Shown: positions 21,982 to 33,181, numbered from the stretch's first letter. The stretch: 64,000 nucleotides of DNA from Chitinophagaceae bacterium (GCA_016720775.1 JADKJX010000001.1:1162501-1226500); one strand, 5' to 3'. Notes: generated from the sequence alone by a model not told the origin. Made by a program: numbers and translations.

Positions 21982-22638
21982 TCATACAGCTATCACACTG
22001 TTGTTAACAACCGCAAATGCTTTTTCTTTTTTTGATGGCTCGATCAAATAGGTGCCGGTGAATTTTCCAAAGGCAGGCAACACCGCATAGTTCTCCGTAA
22101 AATAAAAACAAGGAAAGCGCAGCGACTGTTTACCCAACCCCTTAATGCTTACTGCGGGGTGAATATGTCCGCTGAAAATATATTCAGCTTCAGAAGAAGC
22201 CGTGTAATCCTCCATATGATGAACAAAAATGAAATCATGTTTTTGCCAATAATGTAAAACAACTTCTATATTGGCATCCCTGTACCATTCTTCTGCAACA
22301 ATATCATGATTCCCTTTTACCAGGATAAAATCAATGGCGGGAAAATCTTTCCGCCATTTTAAGAACCAGTCGTGCTCTTTATTCTCAATGCTGTGAAAAA
22401 GATCACCCACAATGATCAGTTGTTTTGGTTTGAAGAACTGGATGCTGTCTACCAGCCGTTGCATATCTTCCTTGGTAACAGAAGGGGGGATGGGGATACC
22501 GCTTTTCCTGAAATGCCCGGTCTTGCCGATGTGCAGGTCAGATAATATCAACGCTTTTTCCTGCTCCCAAAAAACCGTACGGTTGCTGTGCAGGATAAAG
22601 TCGTTGCTGTGGATGGTATGTTTTATAAATGATGGCAT
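21982..22638 (-). CDS. pdeM: Ligase-associated metallophosphoesterase PdeM
   Basis: A 218-residue calcineurin-like phosphoesterase with all five metal-binding blocks: SDLHIGK, GDLFHS, KGNHD, HHMED and SGHIHP. This subfamily forms the ligase-associated DNA damage response set with a DEXH helicase, an ATP-dependent ligase and an exonuclease. The helicase is encoded just upstream on the same strand; the ligase and exonuclease are not in the window. I choose ATG 22638 (MPSFIKHT). The frame opens 12 bases earlier at a TTG inside a G-rich repeat that ends five bases before the ATG. Confidence 0.88.
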   Translation of the reverse strand: MPSFIKHTIHSNDFILHSNRTVFWEQEKALILSDLHIGKTGHFRKSGIPIPPSVTKEDMQRLVDSIQFFKPKQLIIVGDLFHSIENKEHDWFLKWRKDFPAIDFILVKGNHDIVAEEWYRDANIEVVLHYWQKHDFIFVHHMEDYTASSEAEYIFSGHIHPAVSIKGLGKQSLRFPCFYFTENYAVLPAFGKFTGTYLIEPSKKEKAFAVVNNSVIAV

Positions 22639-22640
22639 AG

Positions 22641-22672
22641 GCCCCCTCAAACTCCCCCAAGGGGGAGCTTTA
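22641..22672. repeat. CCCCCAAGGGGG-type palindromic repeat before pdeM
   Basis: CTCCCCCAAGGGGGAG with a flanking CCCCCTCAAA arm lies directly before the pdeM start. On the minus strand it reads ...GAGGGGG-CCT-ATG, so it may supply a ribosome-binding site. The same family is found before nuoF and nuoJ. Confidence 0.8.
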
Positions 22673-22737
22673 AGAGTATTTTAATTTAGTGTTATTAAAT
22701 TTTTCAAAAAAAGGTTCTAAAATTATTTTAAATGGGT

Positions 22738-25327
22738 TCAAATTTTCAGGGTCTTTAAAGTCCCTCCTTTGGAGGGGTTAGGGAGGCCTGCCTGCATTCT
22801 TTTAACCCGGTCTTCTAATTTTTCCGAAGACATATTTTCCCGCATGCTGTCAACCTTTAATGGAAAACAGAATGGCGTTAACCGCTGCGGCCAGGTAATG
22901 ATGATATTGCTTTTTTGTATCCGCTGCAGCATATCCCTCAACCTTGCTTCTTCCATTTGTTGATCGAATACTTCGGTGTATGCCTGCTTCAATAAAATAT
23001 TATTGGGTTCGTACTCAGCAAATACTTTAAATAATAGCGAAGCAGATGATTGCAAATGTCTTGCTTTTTGTTTTTCTCCCGGCAATCCCTGGAAGATCAA
23101 TCCCCCGATAACCGCAATATCCCGGAACTTTCGCTTGGCCATTTCGGTGCTGTTCACACTTTTCTGTATGTCTTCAAATAAGTTTTCTTCGCTGAACAGT
23201 TCATACACATTGCTGTCATCAACGGGTATGGGTTGATCACTCAGCAGTTCAAATCCGTAATCATTCATGGCAAACGAAAATGTGATGGGCATAATGCGCC
23301 CGATGCGGTAAGCTAATATGGCTGCCATGGCTTCATGTACCAGGCGCCCTTCAAACGGGTATACAAATAAATGAAACCCGTCTTTGGTTTCAATATGTTC
23401 AATGAGCAGTTCATTTTCCTTTGGCACACGGCTCAGTTCATTCTGCAGTTTAAAAAGAGGTTTTAATTCCTGTAACTCTTCTATATTATTTTTCTTCTGG
23501 CTTGTATCCAATGCCTGTCTCAGTTTTTTGCCCATGTTGCTGCTCAGGCTCATTCTGCCGCCCATCCAGCTGGGGATGATGCTTTTTTTAGCTGTTGATT
23601 TTTTTACGATCACGGTCATGTCCTTTATCATCACCAGTTCTAAATTCCTTCCGGCAATGGTGAATGAATCGCCGGGATCGAGCCGGGATATGAACCATTC
23701 TTCGATCATGCCGATATAACCCCCGCTCATGAATTTCACTTTCAGCATGGCATCGCTTACAATGGTGCCGATGTACAACCGGTGGCGCATGGCAATGCGG
23801 CGGCTGTTGATCTTGTGCAGCCCATCGGGCATCACTTCCACTTTTTTATATTCATCATATTGGTTCAATGCTTTCCCGCCTGCGGTGATGTGCAGCAGTA
23901 TTTCTGAAAATTCATTCCTGGTTATTTCGCTGAAACAAAACGTGCTTTTTACTTCTTCAAAAATTTGTTCCGGGTAAAAACCATCACCCACGGCCAGTGT
24001 ACATAGGTACTGGATCAATACATCATAACATAAAAGCAGGGGTGGTTTGCTTTCGATAAAATTTTCTTCGGTGGCTTTTTTTAATGCGGCTGCTTCTACC
24101 AGTTCCAGGCTATGTGTTGGTAAAAAATAAATTTTACTTATGGCATCCGGACTGTGACCGCTTCTTCCTGCCCGTTGTAAGAACCTGGCCACACCTTTTG
24201 GAGATCCCACCTGGATAACTGTTTCCACGGGACGGAAGTCGACACCCAGGTCTAAACTTGCGGTGCACACAACCGCTTTCAATTTCCCGGTATGCAGGTT
24301 ATCTTCCACCCACAACCGAAGTTCCTGTTCAATGCTACCGTGATGCAAAGCAATAGCGCCGGCCAGTTCTGGCGCTGCATTCAATAAAGCCTGGTACCAC
24401 ATCTCCGTCATGCCTCTTGTATTGATAAAGACCAGCGTGGTTTTACTTTGCTCAATGATTGGAATTATCTTATCAACCAGTTTTATTCCCAAATGCCCGG
24501 CCCAGGGATATTTTTCTATTTCATCGGGGAAAGATGGATTGTATCTCTGTTCGTTTTTGCAGGTTGGCTTTGATGACCTCACCCCAACCCCTCTTGTCCT
24601 GAGCGGAGTCGAAGGGAGGAGGGGCTTTTGAGACACTGTTGTTATGTAAAACTTTTACAGAATGAAGCAACACTTCCTTTGCCTCATCAAGATTCCCGAT
24701 TGTTGCCGAAATGCCCCACACTGAACATTGAACATTGAAAATTGAGTATTGAATATTTACTATCCTGCTTATTGCCAACTCCACCTGCACCCCTCTTTTT
24801 CCTCCCATCAGTTCATGCCATTCATCAACGGCAATTATTTTTAGTGCTTTAAAGACCTCCGGATTATTTTTTTGTGCCAGCAGCAGGTGTAAACTCTCCG
24901 GTGTGATGATGAGAACTTCGGGCATGTTGCGCTTTTGCTGTTCCCGTTCTTTTATTTCGGTATCGCCATTGCGTATGCCCACCCGCCAGCTCATACCCAG
25001 TTGTTCAATCGCTTCCTGCATGGCACGGGCTATGTCTTTTGCCAATGCCCGCAACGGCGTTATCCATAAAAGCTGTAAGCCATTATTTTTTTTAGATTGA
25101 TGATCATCGGGATGCTGGTTGATGAACTGTATCAATGCCCCCAAAAAAACGGAGTAGGTCTTGCCACATCCGGTGGGTGCATTTACCAAACCGCTTTTGC
25201 TATCAATGATATGCTGCCATGCCTGCTCCTGGAAATCAAAGGGTGTCCGCTGGTTTTGAGAGAGCCAGTGGGTGATGATCGCATATCCCGGAGATTTCTG
25301 AAGTTGCATGGACTGCAAATCTATCAT
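22738..25327 (-). CDS. Ligase-associated DEXH-box (Lhr-like) helicase, one apparent frameshift
   Basis: A superfamily 2 helicase of about 860 residues. Motifs: Walker A APTGCGKT (about residue 50), DEWH (about 168), SATIGN, then in the second frame LVFINTRG, ALHHGSIE and QRAGRSGH, with a Lhr-type C-terminal region. It is the upstream partner of pdeM. The N-terminal frame ends at 24521, and homologous sequence continues in another frame from a run of four G (24526-24529); removing one base restores FPDEIEKY. Two intergenic-type repeats lie inside the N-terminal half (24575-24626 and 24715-24770), and a third encodes the last residues. I prefer ATG 25327 (MIDLQSM); the frame is open to 25408 through a repeat. 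Confidence 0.85.
22757..22795. repeat. CCTCCTTTGGAGGGG-type repeat encoding the helicase C-terminus
   Basis: CCCTCCTTTGGAGGGGTTAG is a variant of the CCCCTTTGGGG repeat family. Read on the minus strand it encodes the last residues, around GLPNPSKGG, just before the stop codon. Confidence 0.75.
24575..24626. repeat. Intergenic-type repeat inside the helicase reading frame (A)
   Basis: The segment has CTCACCCCAACCCCTCT followed by TCCTGAGCGGAGTCGAAGG, both familiar as Bacteroidota intergenic repeats. On the minus strand it encodes an out-of-place peptide around PPFDSAQDKRGWGE. A shortened relative (CTCCGCTCAGG) lies in 5S relic 1 near 2524. Confidence 0.7.
24715..24770. repeat. Intergenic-type repeat inside the helicase reading frame (B)
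   Basis: Tandem near-copies of the unit AACATTGA / AATTGAGTATTGAA are read in frame on the minus strand as NIQYSIFNVQCSV, placed between the conserved segments AISRIV and WGISATIGN. Confidence 0.7.
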
Positions 25328-25377
25328 TTTGGATGACTGGGGAGCAGATAGTTTTAAATTAATTACCTCGATATTCT

Positions 25378-25453
25378 TTTTGAACCACATAGGCACAGTA
25401 GGAAACATAGTTTTTTCCTGGAAAACTATGTAACCTATGCTCTATGTGGTTCA
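25378..25453. repeat. Inverted-repeat element GAACCACATAGG ... CTATGTGGTTC
   Basis: The arms GAACCACATAG and CTATGTGGTTC enclose an inner AACATAGTTTT / AAAACTATGT stem. This could fold into a long hairpin between the helicase and ffh genes. Related elements lie at 39328-39400 and 41912-41950. Confidence 0.8.
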
Positions 25454-25494
25454 GATCTGATTCAAAATAATGCTGCGTCAACAGCCTATTTCCG

Positions 25495-25502
25495 TATTTT
25501 TG
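25495..25502 (+). promoter_or_regulatory. ffh promoter, -7 box
   Basis: TATTTTTG matches TAnnTTTG and lies 23 bases before the ffh start codon. Confidence 0.5.
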
Positions 25503-25525
25503 CACTCCTTAAAAAGACAGTGATC

Positions 25526-26851
25526 ATGTTCAATTCGTTAAGTGAAAAGTTAGAAGCGGCCTTTAAGAATATTAAAGGCCAGTCAAGGATCAACGAACTC
25601 AATATTGCCAATACCATCAAAGACATCCGCCGGGCATTGGTGGATGCGGATGTGAACTATAAAATAGCCAAAGAATTCACCGATAAGATAAAAGACAAAG
25701 CGTTGGGTGAAAAAGTACTCACGTCGGTAAGTCCGGGCCAGCAAATGGTAAAGATCGTGCAGGACGAACTGACGGCACTGATGGGTGGCTCGGAAAGTGA
25801 ATTCAATATTAATGGCAATCCTGCTATCATTTTAGTAGCAGGCTTGCAGGGTAGCGGTAAAACAACCTTTAGTGGTAAGCTTGCCAATTATCTTAAAACA
25901 AAAAAAGGAAAATCGCCTTTATTGGTGGCTGCAGATATTTATCGTCCGGCGGCGATCGACCAGTTGGAAGTATTGGGCGGACAGATAGACGTGGCTGTTT
26001 ACAGCGAACGGGAAAATAAAGATGCGGTATCCATTGTTCAGAATGCAATAAAAGAAGCGAAGTCGAAAAATAAAAATGTCATCATCATTGATACCGCCGG
26101 CCGTTTGGCAGTGGATGAAGTGATGATGACCGAAGTGGCAAATATCAAAGCGGCTGTTAATCCACAGGAGATATTATTTGTGGTGGATAGTATGACGGGG
26201 CAGGATGCGGTGAACACAGCAGCGGCTTTTAATGAGCGCCTTGATTTCAGTGGTGTGGTATTGACAAAACTGGATGGCGATACAAGAGGCGGTGCGGCGC
26301 TTTCCATTCAATACACCGTAAACAAGCCTATCAAGTTTGCCAGCAGTGGCGAGAAGATGGATACGCTGGATGTGTTCTATCCCGAAAGGATGGCGCAACG
26401 TATCCTGGGCATGGGTGATATTGTAAGCCTGGTTGAAAAAGCACAGGAGCAGTTTGACGAAGCCGAAGCAAGAAAACTGGAAAAGAAGATCCGCAAAAAT
26501 CAATTTGACTTTGAAGATTTCAAAACCCAGTTGCAGCAGATAAAAAAGATGGGCAACCTCAAAGACCTGATGGGCATGATCCCCGGCGTAGGCAAACAGA
26601 TAAAAGACCTGGACGTGAACGACGACTCTTTCAAAGGCATTGAAGCCATGATAAACTCCATGACCCTGCAGGAACGCCGCAACCCCGACATCATCAACCC
26701 CGGCCGCAAGGCACGTATTGCCAAAGGCGCCGGTAAGGATATTGCCGAACTGAATGCCTTCTTAAAACAGTTTGAGCAGATGAAAGGCATGATGAAGATG
26801 ATGAACAAAATGCCGGCAGGCCGCATGCCGGGTATGATGGGGAAACGTTAA
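25526..26851 (+). CDS. ffh: Signal recognition particle protein Ffh
   Basis: A 441-residue SRP GTPase that recognises signal sequences on nascent chains and, with 4.5S RNA and FtsY, delivers them to the membrane. The N domain comes first; the G domain has GLQGSGKTT, DTAGR and TKLDGD. The M domain is methionine-rich, with MKGMMKMMNKMPAGRMPGMMG at its end. ATG 25526 (MFNSLSEKL) is preferred over an in-frame GTG six bases upstream. It has its own promoter box. Confidence 0.97.
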   Translation: MFNSLSEKLEAAFKNIKGQSRINELNIANTIKDIRRALVDADVNYKIAKEFTDKIKDKALGEKVLTSVSPGQQMVKIVQDELTALMGGSESEFNINGNPAIILVAGLQGSGKTTFSGKLANYLKTKKGKSPLLVAADIYRPAAIDQLEVLGGQIDVAVYSERENKDAVSIVQNAIKEAKSKNKNVIIIDTAGRLAVDEVMMTEVANIKAAVNPQEILFVVDSMTGQDAVNTAAAFNERLDFSGVVLTKLDGDTRGGAALSIQYTVNKPIKFASSGEKMDTLDVFYPERMAQRILGMGDIVSLVEKAQEQFDEAEARKLEKKIRKNQFDFEDFKTQLQQIKKMGNLKDLMGMIPGVGKQIKDLDVNDDSFKGIEAMINSMTLQERRNPDIINPGRKARIAKGAGKDIAELNAFLKQFEQMKGMMKMMNKMPAGRMPGMMGKR

Positions 26852-26914
26852 AATAATTATTACCGCTATTTAATCCGGGGGATTTGAAATAAATTTATTT
26901 TCAAATCTCCCGGT

Positions 26915-27501
26915 ATGTTTTTGAGAAGAATATTACCAGTTTTTCTTCTTTTGACTTTTTTAAGCTGTCATTCAAAGCGGGATGAACTGGTGGAAGGTTT
27001 TTTTGAAAAGAATGATAACCCGGCTGATACTAGTAAACTTACTTTTTCCTTTCTTATTGATTCGCTTTCCTACAGAAATGTAAATAAATTGGTTGAAGAT
27101 ATTACTGAGTATAATGAACTGCATTCATCGGGAGTTGGATATAGTGGTGTGCAAACCGAGCAGTATACAAGGTATATTAATCTGGCGAAATTTGCTTCAG
27201 AGCTGAGTTAATTCATTTTACAGATCATCAAAACCCGGTTGTAAGGGTTTATGCTTTTCGTGCTTTAATAGAAAGAGGCTCGCCTGCTGTAATACCTGTT
27301 TTTAAAAAGCATCTGGGCGATAAAGAAGAATTAGAATCTTTGGGCGGATGTATTCAATTAACAACAACGGTTAATAGATGCATGCTTGGATCTCTGCAAC
27401 CTTATGACGGAAGGAAATCTGTTTCTCTTTCAAAAAAAGATTTTAAAAGATACCTTAAGCTGATTACCGGAAGTGATCATAAGAGATATTTGTATTGGTA
27501 A
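26915..27501 (+). CDS. Small HEAT-repeat-like lipoprotein, one apparent frameshift
   Basis: The first frame (26915-27211) starts with a lipoprotein signal peptide ending in LLTFLSC, so the protein is probably lipid-anchored in the envelope. The frame stops at 27211, but protein-like sequence continues in another frame to a TAA at 27501. That part contains DHQNPVVRVYAFRALIERG, typical of one HEAT repeat. The merged product is about 195 residues. The break lies near 27200-27211, and I cannot name the exact base. The gene lies between ffh and the CHAT-hydrolase gene on the same strand. Function unknown. Confidence 0.6.
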
Positions 27502-27692
27502 GCTTAAATAAATATGATCCTCTCTGTTTGCCTAATCAAATTATAGACTTAAATTAGGGTTATAAGAAATGCCCGGTCTTCTCAAAAGGGTCCAACTGTT
27601 CATTCATAGAAATTTCAATCTCATTTACTGATGCAGCCGCATGGCTGTAATTAATGTACCGGTTGTATTGCGCAACCAATAAACTGTTTATT

Positions 27693-30600
27693 ATGGACAA
27701 GGTAATTATCCGTGGTTTTAAAAGAGAACAATTCACCCAGGATGAAATTGAAAATGTAAAACAAACCAAACTGGAACTGAAGGGTTCTTACCAGTTCAGT
27801 TCATCGAGAGGGATATCGGAAACACACGAGATAAAGTTTGAAGAAAACGATATGCTCGAATTCGTTTTTGAGGATAGTACCACCTGGACGGGCAGCCCGG
27901 ATATTATCCACGACATTTTTCCGGAAGCAGCTAAACAAAAACGGGCTGTTGGCCAATCATTTGAAATGCCGATGTATTTAAAGACCGACGATGCCAACCG
28001 GGGATTGTTTGGAGATATAGCACTGAAAGTTTTAAACGTATTCACCAAAAAGCAGTCACCTCCAAAGTAATAGACATTGCCGCCAACCTGGAAAAGAAAC
28101 TGCTGAATAATATGAGTGGCCTGTACAATATCCATTCGGATTTCAGCCTGGGTAAAGCAACTGTTAAAGCATCCGGTAAACCTTATCTTCTTTTTATACA
28201 CGGTACCAACTCATCTACAGGGGGTTCATTTGCTGAGATACAGGGATCCGAATTATGGCAGCACATGCAAAATGCATATGGACAGAACATACTCGGGCTT
28301 CAGCATGAAACAATGACCAAAAGCCCGCTGCAGAATGTGATCGATCTTTTAAAAGAGTTGCCCAATAGCTGCACGCTGCATGTCATCACACATTCAAGGG
28401 GCGGATTGGTAGGAGATGTGCTGGCCCGTTTTTGTAATGATAATGCCGGTTTCAGCGCAACAGAGATCACTTACCTGGAAAAGACACAACGAGCCAAAGA
28501 CATTGCCGACATTAAGACACTGCAAAAGATCGCGGCTTCTAAAAAGATCGTCATTGATAAATTCATACGGGTTGCTTGTCCGGCTTACGGCACTACCATT
28601 TTATCAAAACGGCTCGACCATTTTTTGAACATCAGCATGAACCTTATCGGACTGGCAATGGGCCCTGCCGGTAAAATAATAACCGGCGAATTAAAGAACC
28701 TGCTTGCGGCAGCGGTGGATGTAAAGAATGATCCCAATGAATTGCCCGGGCTGGAAGCGATGAACCCGGATTCTCCTTTTTTAAAAGTATTAAACAACCC
28801 GGCGAACAGCATCAACGGTTCGTTGGCTGTTATCTCCGGCAACTGCGGCATGAAGCTTAATTTAAAAGCACTGCTCATCATTGCCAGCAAATTGTTTTAC
28901 ATGCGGGATAACGACCTGGTGGTGGATACCAAGTCGATGTACTGCGGCAGCAAACGGAATATTCCCATCCAGTATTTTTTTGACGAAGGCCCGGAAGTGG
29001 ATCATGTGCATTATTTCAAAAATAAAAAAACACAGGATGCACTTTTGTATGCGATCCGGTCAACTTCTGCAACCATTCCGAATTTTATCAGCTACGAACA
29101 ATCGGTTGAAGCAACACTAAGCCGGAATGCACTGTTGAAACTTGATGGCGGTGAAGTCTTCAGCAATAAAGTAAGCGGCAAAAAGCCCATCGTTATTTTA
29201 TTGCCGGGCATCATGGGCTCCAACCTGGAAAAGGACGGCAATAAGGTCTGGATAAATTATTTCCGTTTCCTGGCCGGTGAATTATCAAGGCTGGATATTG
29301 CAAAGCAGAACATTGAAGCTACCTCGCTGATAAAGACATCGTATAAAAAACTGGTAGATCATTTAAAGGATGATGGGTATGATGTGGTTACATTTCCTTT
29401 TGATTGGCGCCTGCCCCTGGCCAATGCAGCGTCAACATTAAAAGACAATATTGAAAATTACCTGCCGCTGAAGCAGCCGATAAAAATAATCGGCCACTCT
29501 ATGGGTGGTGTTGTTACCCGGGATTTCATTGTCAACCATCCGGCCACCTGGAAAAAACTGAATGCATCAAAGGATTTTAAGCTCCTGCTTCTCGGGGCAC
29601 CATTGGGTGGTTCTTACCGCATACCGTATGTACTGGCTGGTAAAGATTCCATCATCAACCAGCTCAGTAAAATAGACCTGGTGCATACCAAGAAAGAACT
29701 GCTTGATATGTTCCGGAAATTTCCTGGTCTGCTTGGTCTGTTGCCCATTGCAAAACAACCCAATGATTTTGCCGATGTAAAAACATGGCAGGCCATGAAG
29801 GCTGCTTCTGCATTTGACTGGAACATACCCGATGCAAAAGACCTGCAGTTCTTTGGTGCTTACCGCGATAAGGTATTGCAGCAGATGGACAGCATTGAAA
29901 TGAAAAATGTTGTTTACATAGCCGGTAAAGACGATGCCACGGTTTGTGGTTTTGAAATAAACAATGATCTGCCCGGCGAAAAAATAATTTTTAAAAGCAC
30001 GGCAGAGGGTGACCAGTCTGTAACATGGGATTCCGGCATACCCAAACAGGTAAACGGGGAAGAAGGATTATACTTTGCAAACGTATCGCATGGTGCCCTG
30101 GCCAATGAGCCGGATATCTTTAATGGCATTTCCGAAATTCTTAAAACAGGCAAAACCGGTCTGTTGAATAAAACCCGGCCAGCATTAAGAGGTGGCGCCG
30201 CTGTATTTGATGCGGTGGAAGAAGAAACCTATGATACCGGTGAACTGGGCCTGGAAGATTCTTTGATGGGAATAAAAGCCAAAAAACCCCAGGATAAAAA
30301 AGGAAGAGTGCCGGTTAAAGTGCGTGTGAGTAACGGTGATCTTTTTTACCGGAAGTATCCCATAATGGTTGGCCATTTTTTAAATGATGGTATTACCAGT
30401 GCTGAAAAAGTGATCGATAACTATACCGGTAACCAACTGAGTCAAAGGCATCGGTTGAATATGTACCCGGGTGATATAAAAACCAATGAGGTCTTTTTGA
30501 ATTTCAAAGAAGAATTCAGTGGCGCCGTGGTGATAGGACTGGGTGAACCAGGCAGACTGAGTGCTTATCAACTTACACAAACAGTGGAATCGGGTGCTGT

Positions 30601-33007
30601 AAAATACATGCTTGAATTAAAGAAGATCAGCAAGACCGCTTCGGCAGGTTACCTGCCCGCAGAAACCGGCATCTCTGTATTGCTTATTGGTGGCGGATAT
30701 GGCGGTTTGTCGATAGACAGTTCTGTTCGTGCCATCATACAAGGTGTACAAAATGCAAATACCACAATAGAAGAGATCAATAACGACAGCATCAAGACCA
30801 TACAGCAAATTGAGTTTGTAGAATTGTATGAAGACCGTTGCCTGCAATGCCTGTATGTTTTAAGTAAGATGGAAACAGAAGAAGACAGATCTGTCAGTGT
30901 CCGTTTGCCCAGGAAGCAGATCAAAAAGTTACCCGGTTTCCGCACCCGGATCCCGGTAGAAGATGAGAGTGACTGGTGGAGTCGCATCTCGGTTGAAGTG
31001 CACAAAGAAAAAGAGAAAGAAGATATGATCGGTGAAACTGCATTGCGGTTTTCCTGCAGTACGGGCAGGGCCAGGGAAGAGCAGCGTGACCTGCAGACCA
31101 GTCCGGAAATAATAAATGACATGATCGGGGAAATGTCAACCGATAATCAATGGAACAGGCAGCTGGCAAAAAGTGTTTTTGAATTATTGATACCAAATGA
31201 TTTCAAGGATGAAATAAAAAAACAATCCAACACACTGTGGGTGTTGGATACTGCTTCTGCTGCCTATCCCTGGGAGTTGCTGCAGGATAGTATAAATAAT
31301 TCCAGGCCGCTTTGCTGTAATGCCGGTATGATTCGACAACTGCAGACAAAAGAATACCGGGTAAAACCCAATGATGTAATTGAGCGGAGAGCATTGGTGG
31401 TGGGGGATCCCGATCTGAATGACTATCCCTATGCCCGGCAATTACCCGGCGCTTTTAAAGAAGCAAGGATGGTAGCTTCCATACTGGAAGAATATGGATA
31501 TGAGATGCCCAATAACTGTTTCAATAAATCATCCAAGCAGATCATCAATGCATTGTTTGGAGATGATTACAAGATCATACACCTGGCCGGTCATGGGGTA
31601 TTCAATAAGAAAAATCCGAAGTCATCAGGCATGCTCATCGGCAATGGTATTTTTTTAAGCAGCAAAGAAATTTGCCAGATGAGCAAAGTACCCGAACTGG
31701 TTTTTGTCAATTGTTGTTTCCTCGGAAATATTGATGCACGGGCTGAAGAACTGATGAGTAGCCGCTATAAACTGGCAGCCAATATCGGTACACAACTCAT
31801 CCGCAATGGGGTAAAGGTTGTGATAGCCGCCGGTTGGGCAGTTGATGATACGGCTGCGTTATATTTTACCGGAGTTTTTTACAAAGAGATGCTGGGCGGT
31901 TCAAATTTTGGAGATGCCGTTAAGGAAGCCCGTTCAAGAACCTTCCGCATGTATCCCGATACCAATACCTGGGGCGCTTATCAATGCTACGGCGATCCGT
32001 TCTTCAAATTAAGAGATATAAAAAAAGCGGCTCCCGATAAACCATACTTAATAGAACAGGAAGCGGAGATCGACCTGAGTAACCTGATCAATAAGGCCGA
32101 TACAAAATGGGCAACGGTTAAAAGCCTTGAAGCAGAGATCCTGCGCATAACCGGCAAAGTGGATGCAGCCGGCATACGCAATGCTTCGATCACAGAAAAG
32201 GAAGCAATGGCCTATGCCGAATGTAATAATTATGAGCTGGCCATCTCCGCATTTGAAAAACTGCTCGGTATGGAGCAGGCAGTTTTTTCGGTGAGAGCGC
32301 TTGAAAAATATTGTAATATCCGGGCCAAACTTTGCGTAAAGAACTGGCAGTCGGGTATTGAAAAGAATAAGCAGATGCCCATCATGGATAAAGTGATAAA
32401 AGAGCTGAAACAATTGATCGAACTGAGTCCTACGGCAGAGCGGTATACATTAATGGGAAGTGCGTATAAACGAAAGGCAATGATAACTTCCGATGTAAAG
32501 AAAAAAACAACGTTGCTGGCAGATGCGGCATATTATTACCAGCTGGCTTATCACATGTCGGGCAGCGCAAGCAGGATATACCTGCTTACCGGCTGGCTGG
32601 ATATTGAGAATATCCTGGTGCTTGCAAAAAAACATAAGTGGGGTAGAGCAACTGCCAAAAAATACAAACTGCCAACCATCAGATCGGCGAAGGAAGAAAT
32701 CGGATCACTTATAACGAACGGTCCCGATGCAGATTCCAATATTGACTTCTGGAGTGAGATCCGGAATGCCGATGCATCCCGTTGTCTCTGGTTGCTGGAA
32801 GGAAGTAATACGGCTAAGCTTACTGAAGCCATGGTGGTGGAAAATTATACCCGGGTCTGGAATGTGGCCGGTTCCCAAGGTAAAAAGATAGGGGAACTGG
32901 AGCACCTGGATTTTCTGAAAGACGCCTATGCCGGCCTGGTGAAGTCAGCAAAAGTGGTAAAAACCATAAATAAAATAAAGAACGATTTGAAGAATTACCT
33001 AAAGTGA
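27693..33007 (+). CDS. Dual alpha/beta-hydrolase - CHAT (caspase-like) - helical-repeat protein
   Basis: A protein of about 1,770 residues with no signal peptide. The N-terminal beta-rich part (27693-28050) and the long frame (methionine at 28112) join if one A is restored in the A5 run at 28047-28051, giving VFTKKAVTSKVIDIAANLE. Numbering from that methionine: alpha/beta hydrolase 1 has oxyanion motif FIHGTNSS and nucleophile THSRGG at S95. Hydrolase 2, LCAT/PGAP1-like, has LLPGIMGSN and GHSMGG at S463. A middle domain (about 735-880) resembles a macro/M17-N fold. The CHAT protease domain carries H1161 (LAGHG) and C1202 (NCCFLG). A mainly helical, TPR-like C-terminus follows. CHAT domains are caspase-like cysteine proteases; this combination suggests a protease-controlled lipase or esterase, perhaps a defence effector. 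That role is inference. Confidence 0.82.
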
Positions 33008-33181
33008 TGACCATTGGTACAGAAAAAGTAATGCAGGGCCTCATTTTAAATAATTCTCTAAAATTAAGAGAGTGGGCCCCCGGACGCCTTTAAATATTTG
33101 GCAAATACCATGTAGCTCATTATCTTCGTTCACCTTTTTTAAGGAGAAACCCTATTTAATAACAACCAAAAATTTCTATTT

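Noticed and set aside
27560..27690. Minus-strand stretch ending in MNEQLDPFEKTGHFL
   Set aside because: The end looks protein-like and might be a remnant of a lost gene, but the fragment is too short and has no recognisable family.
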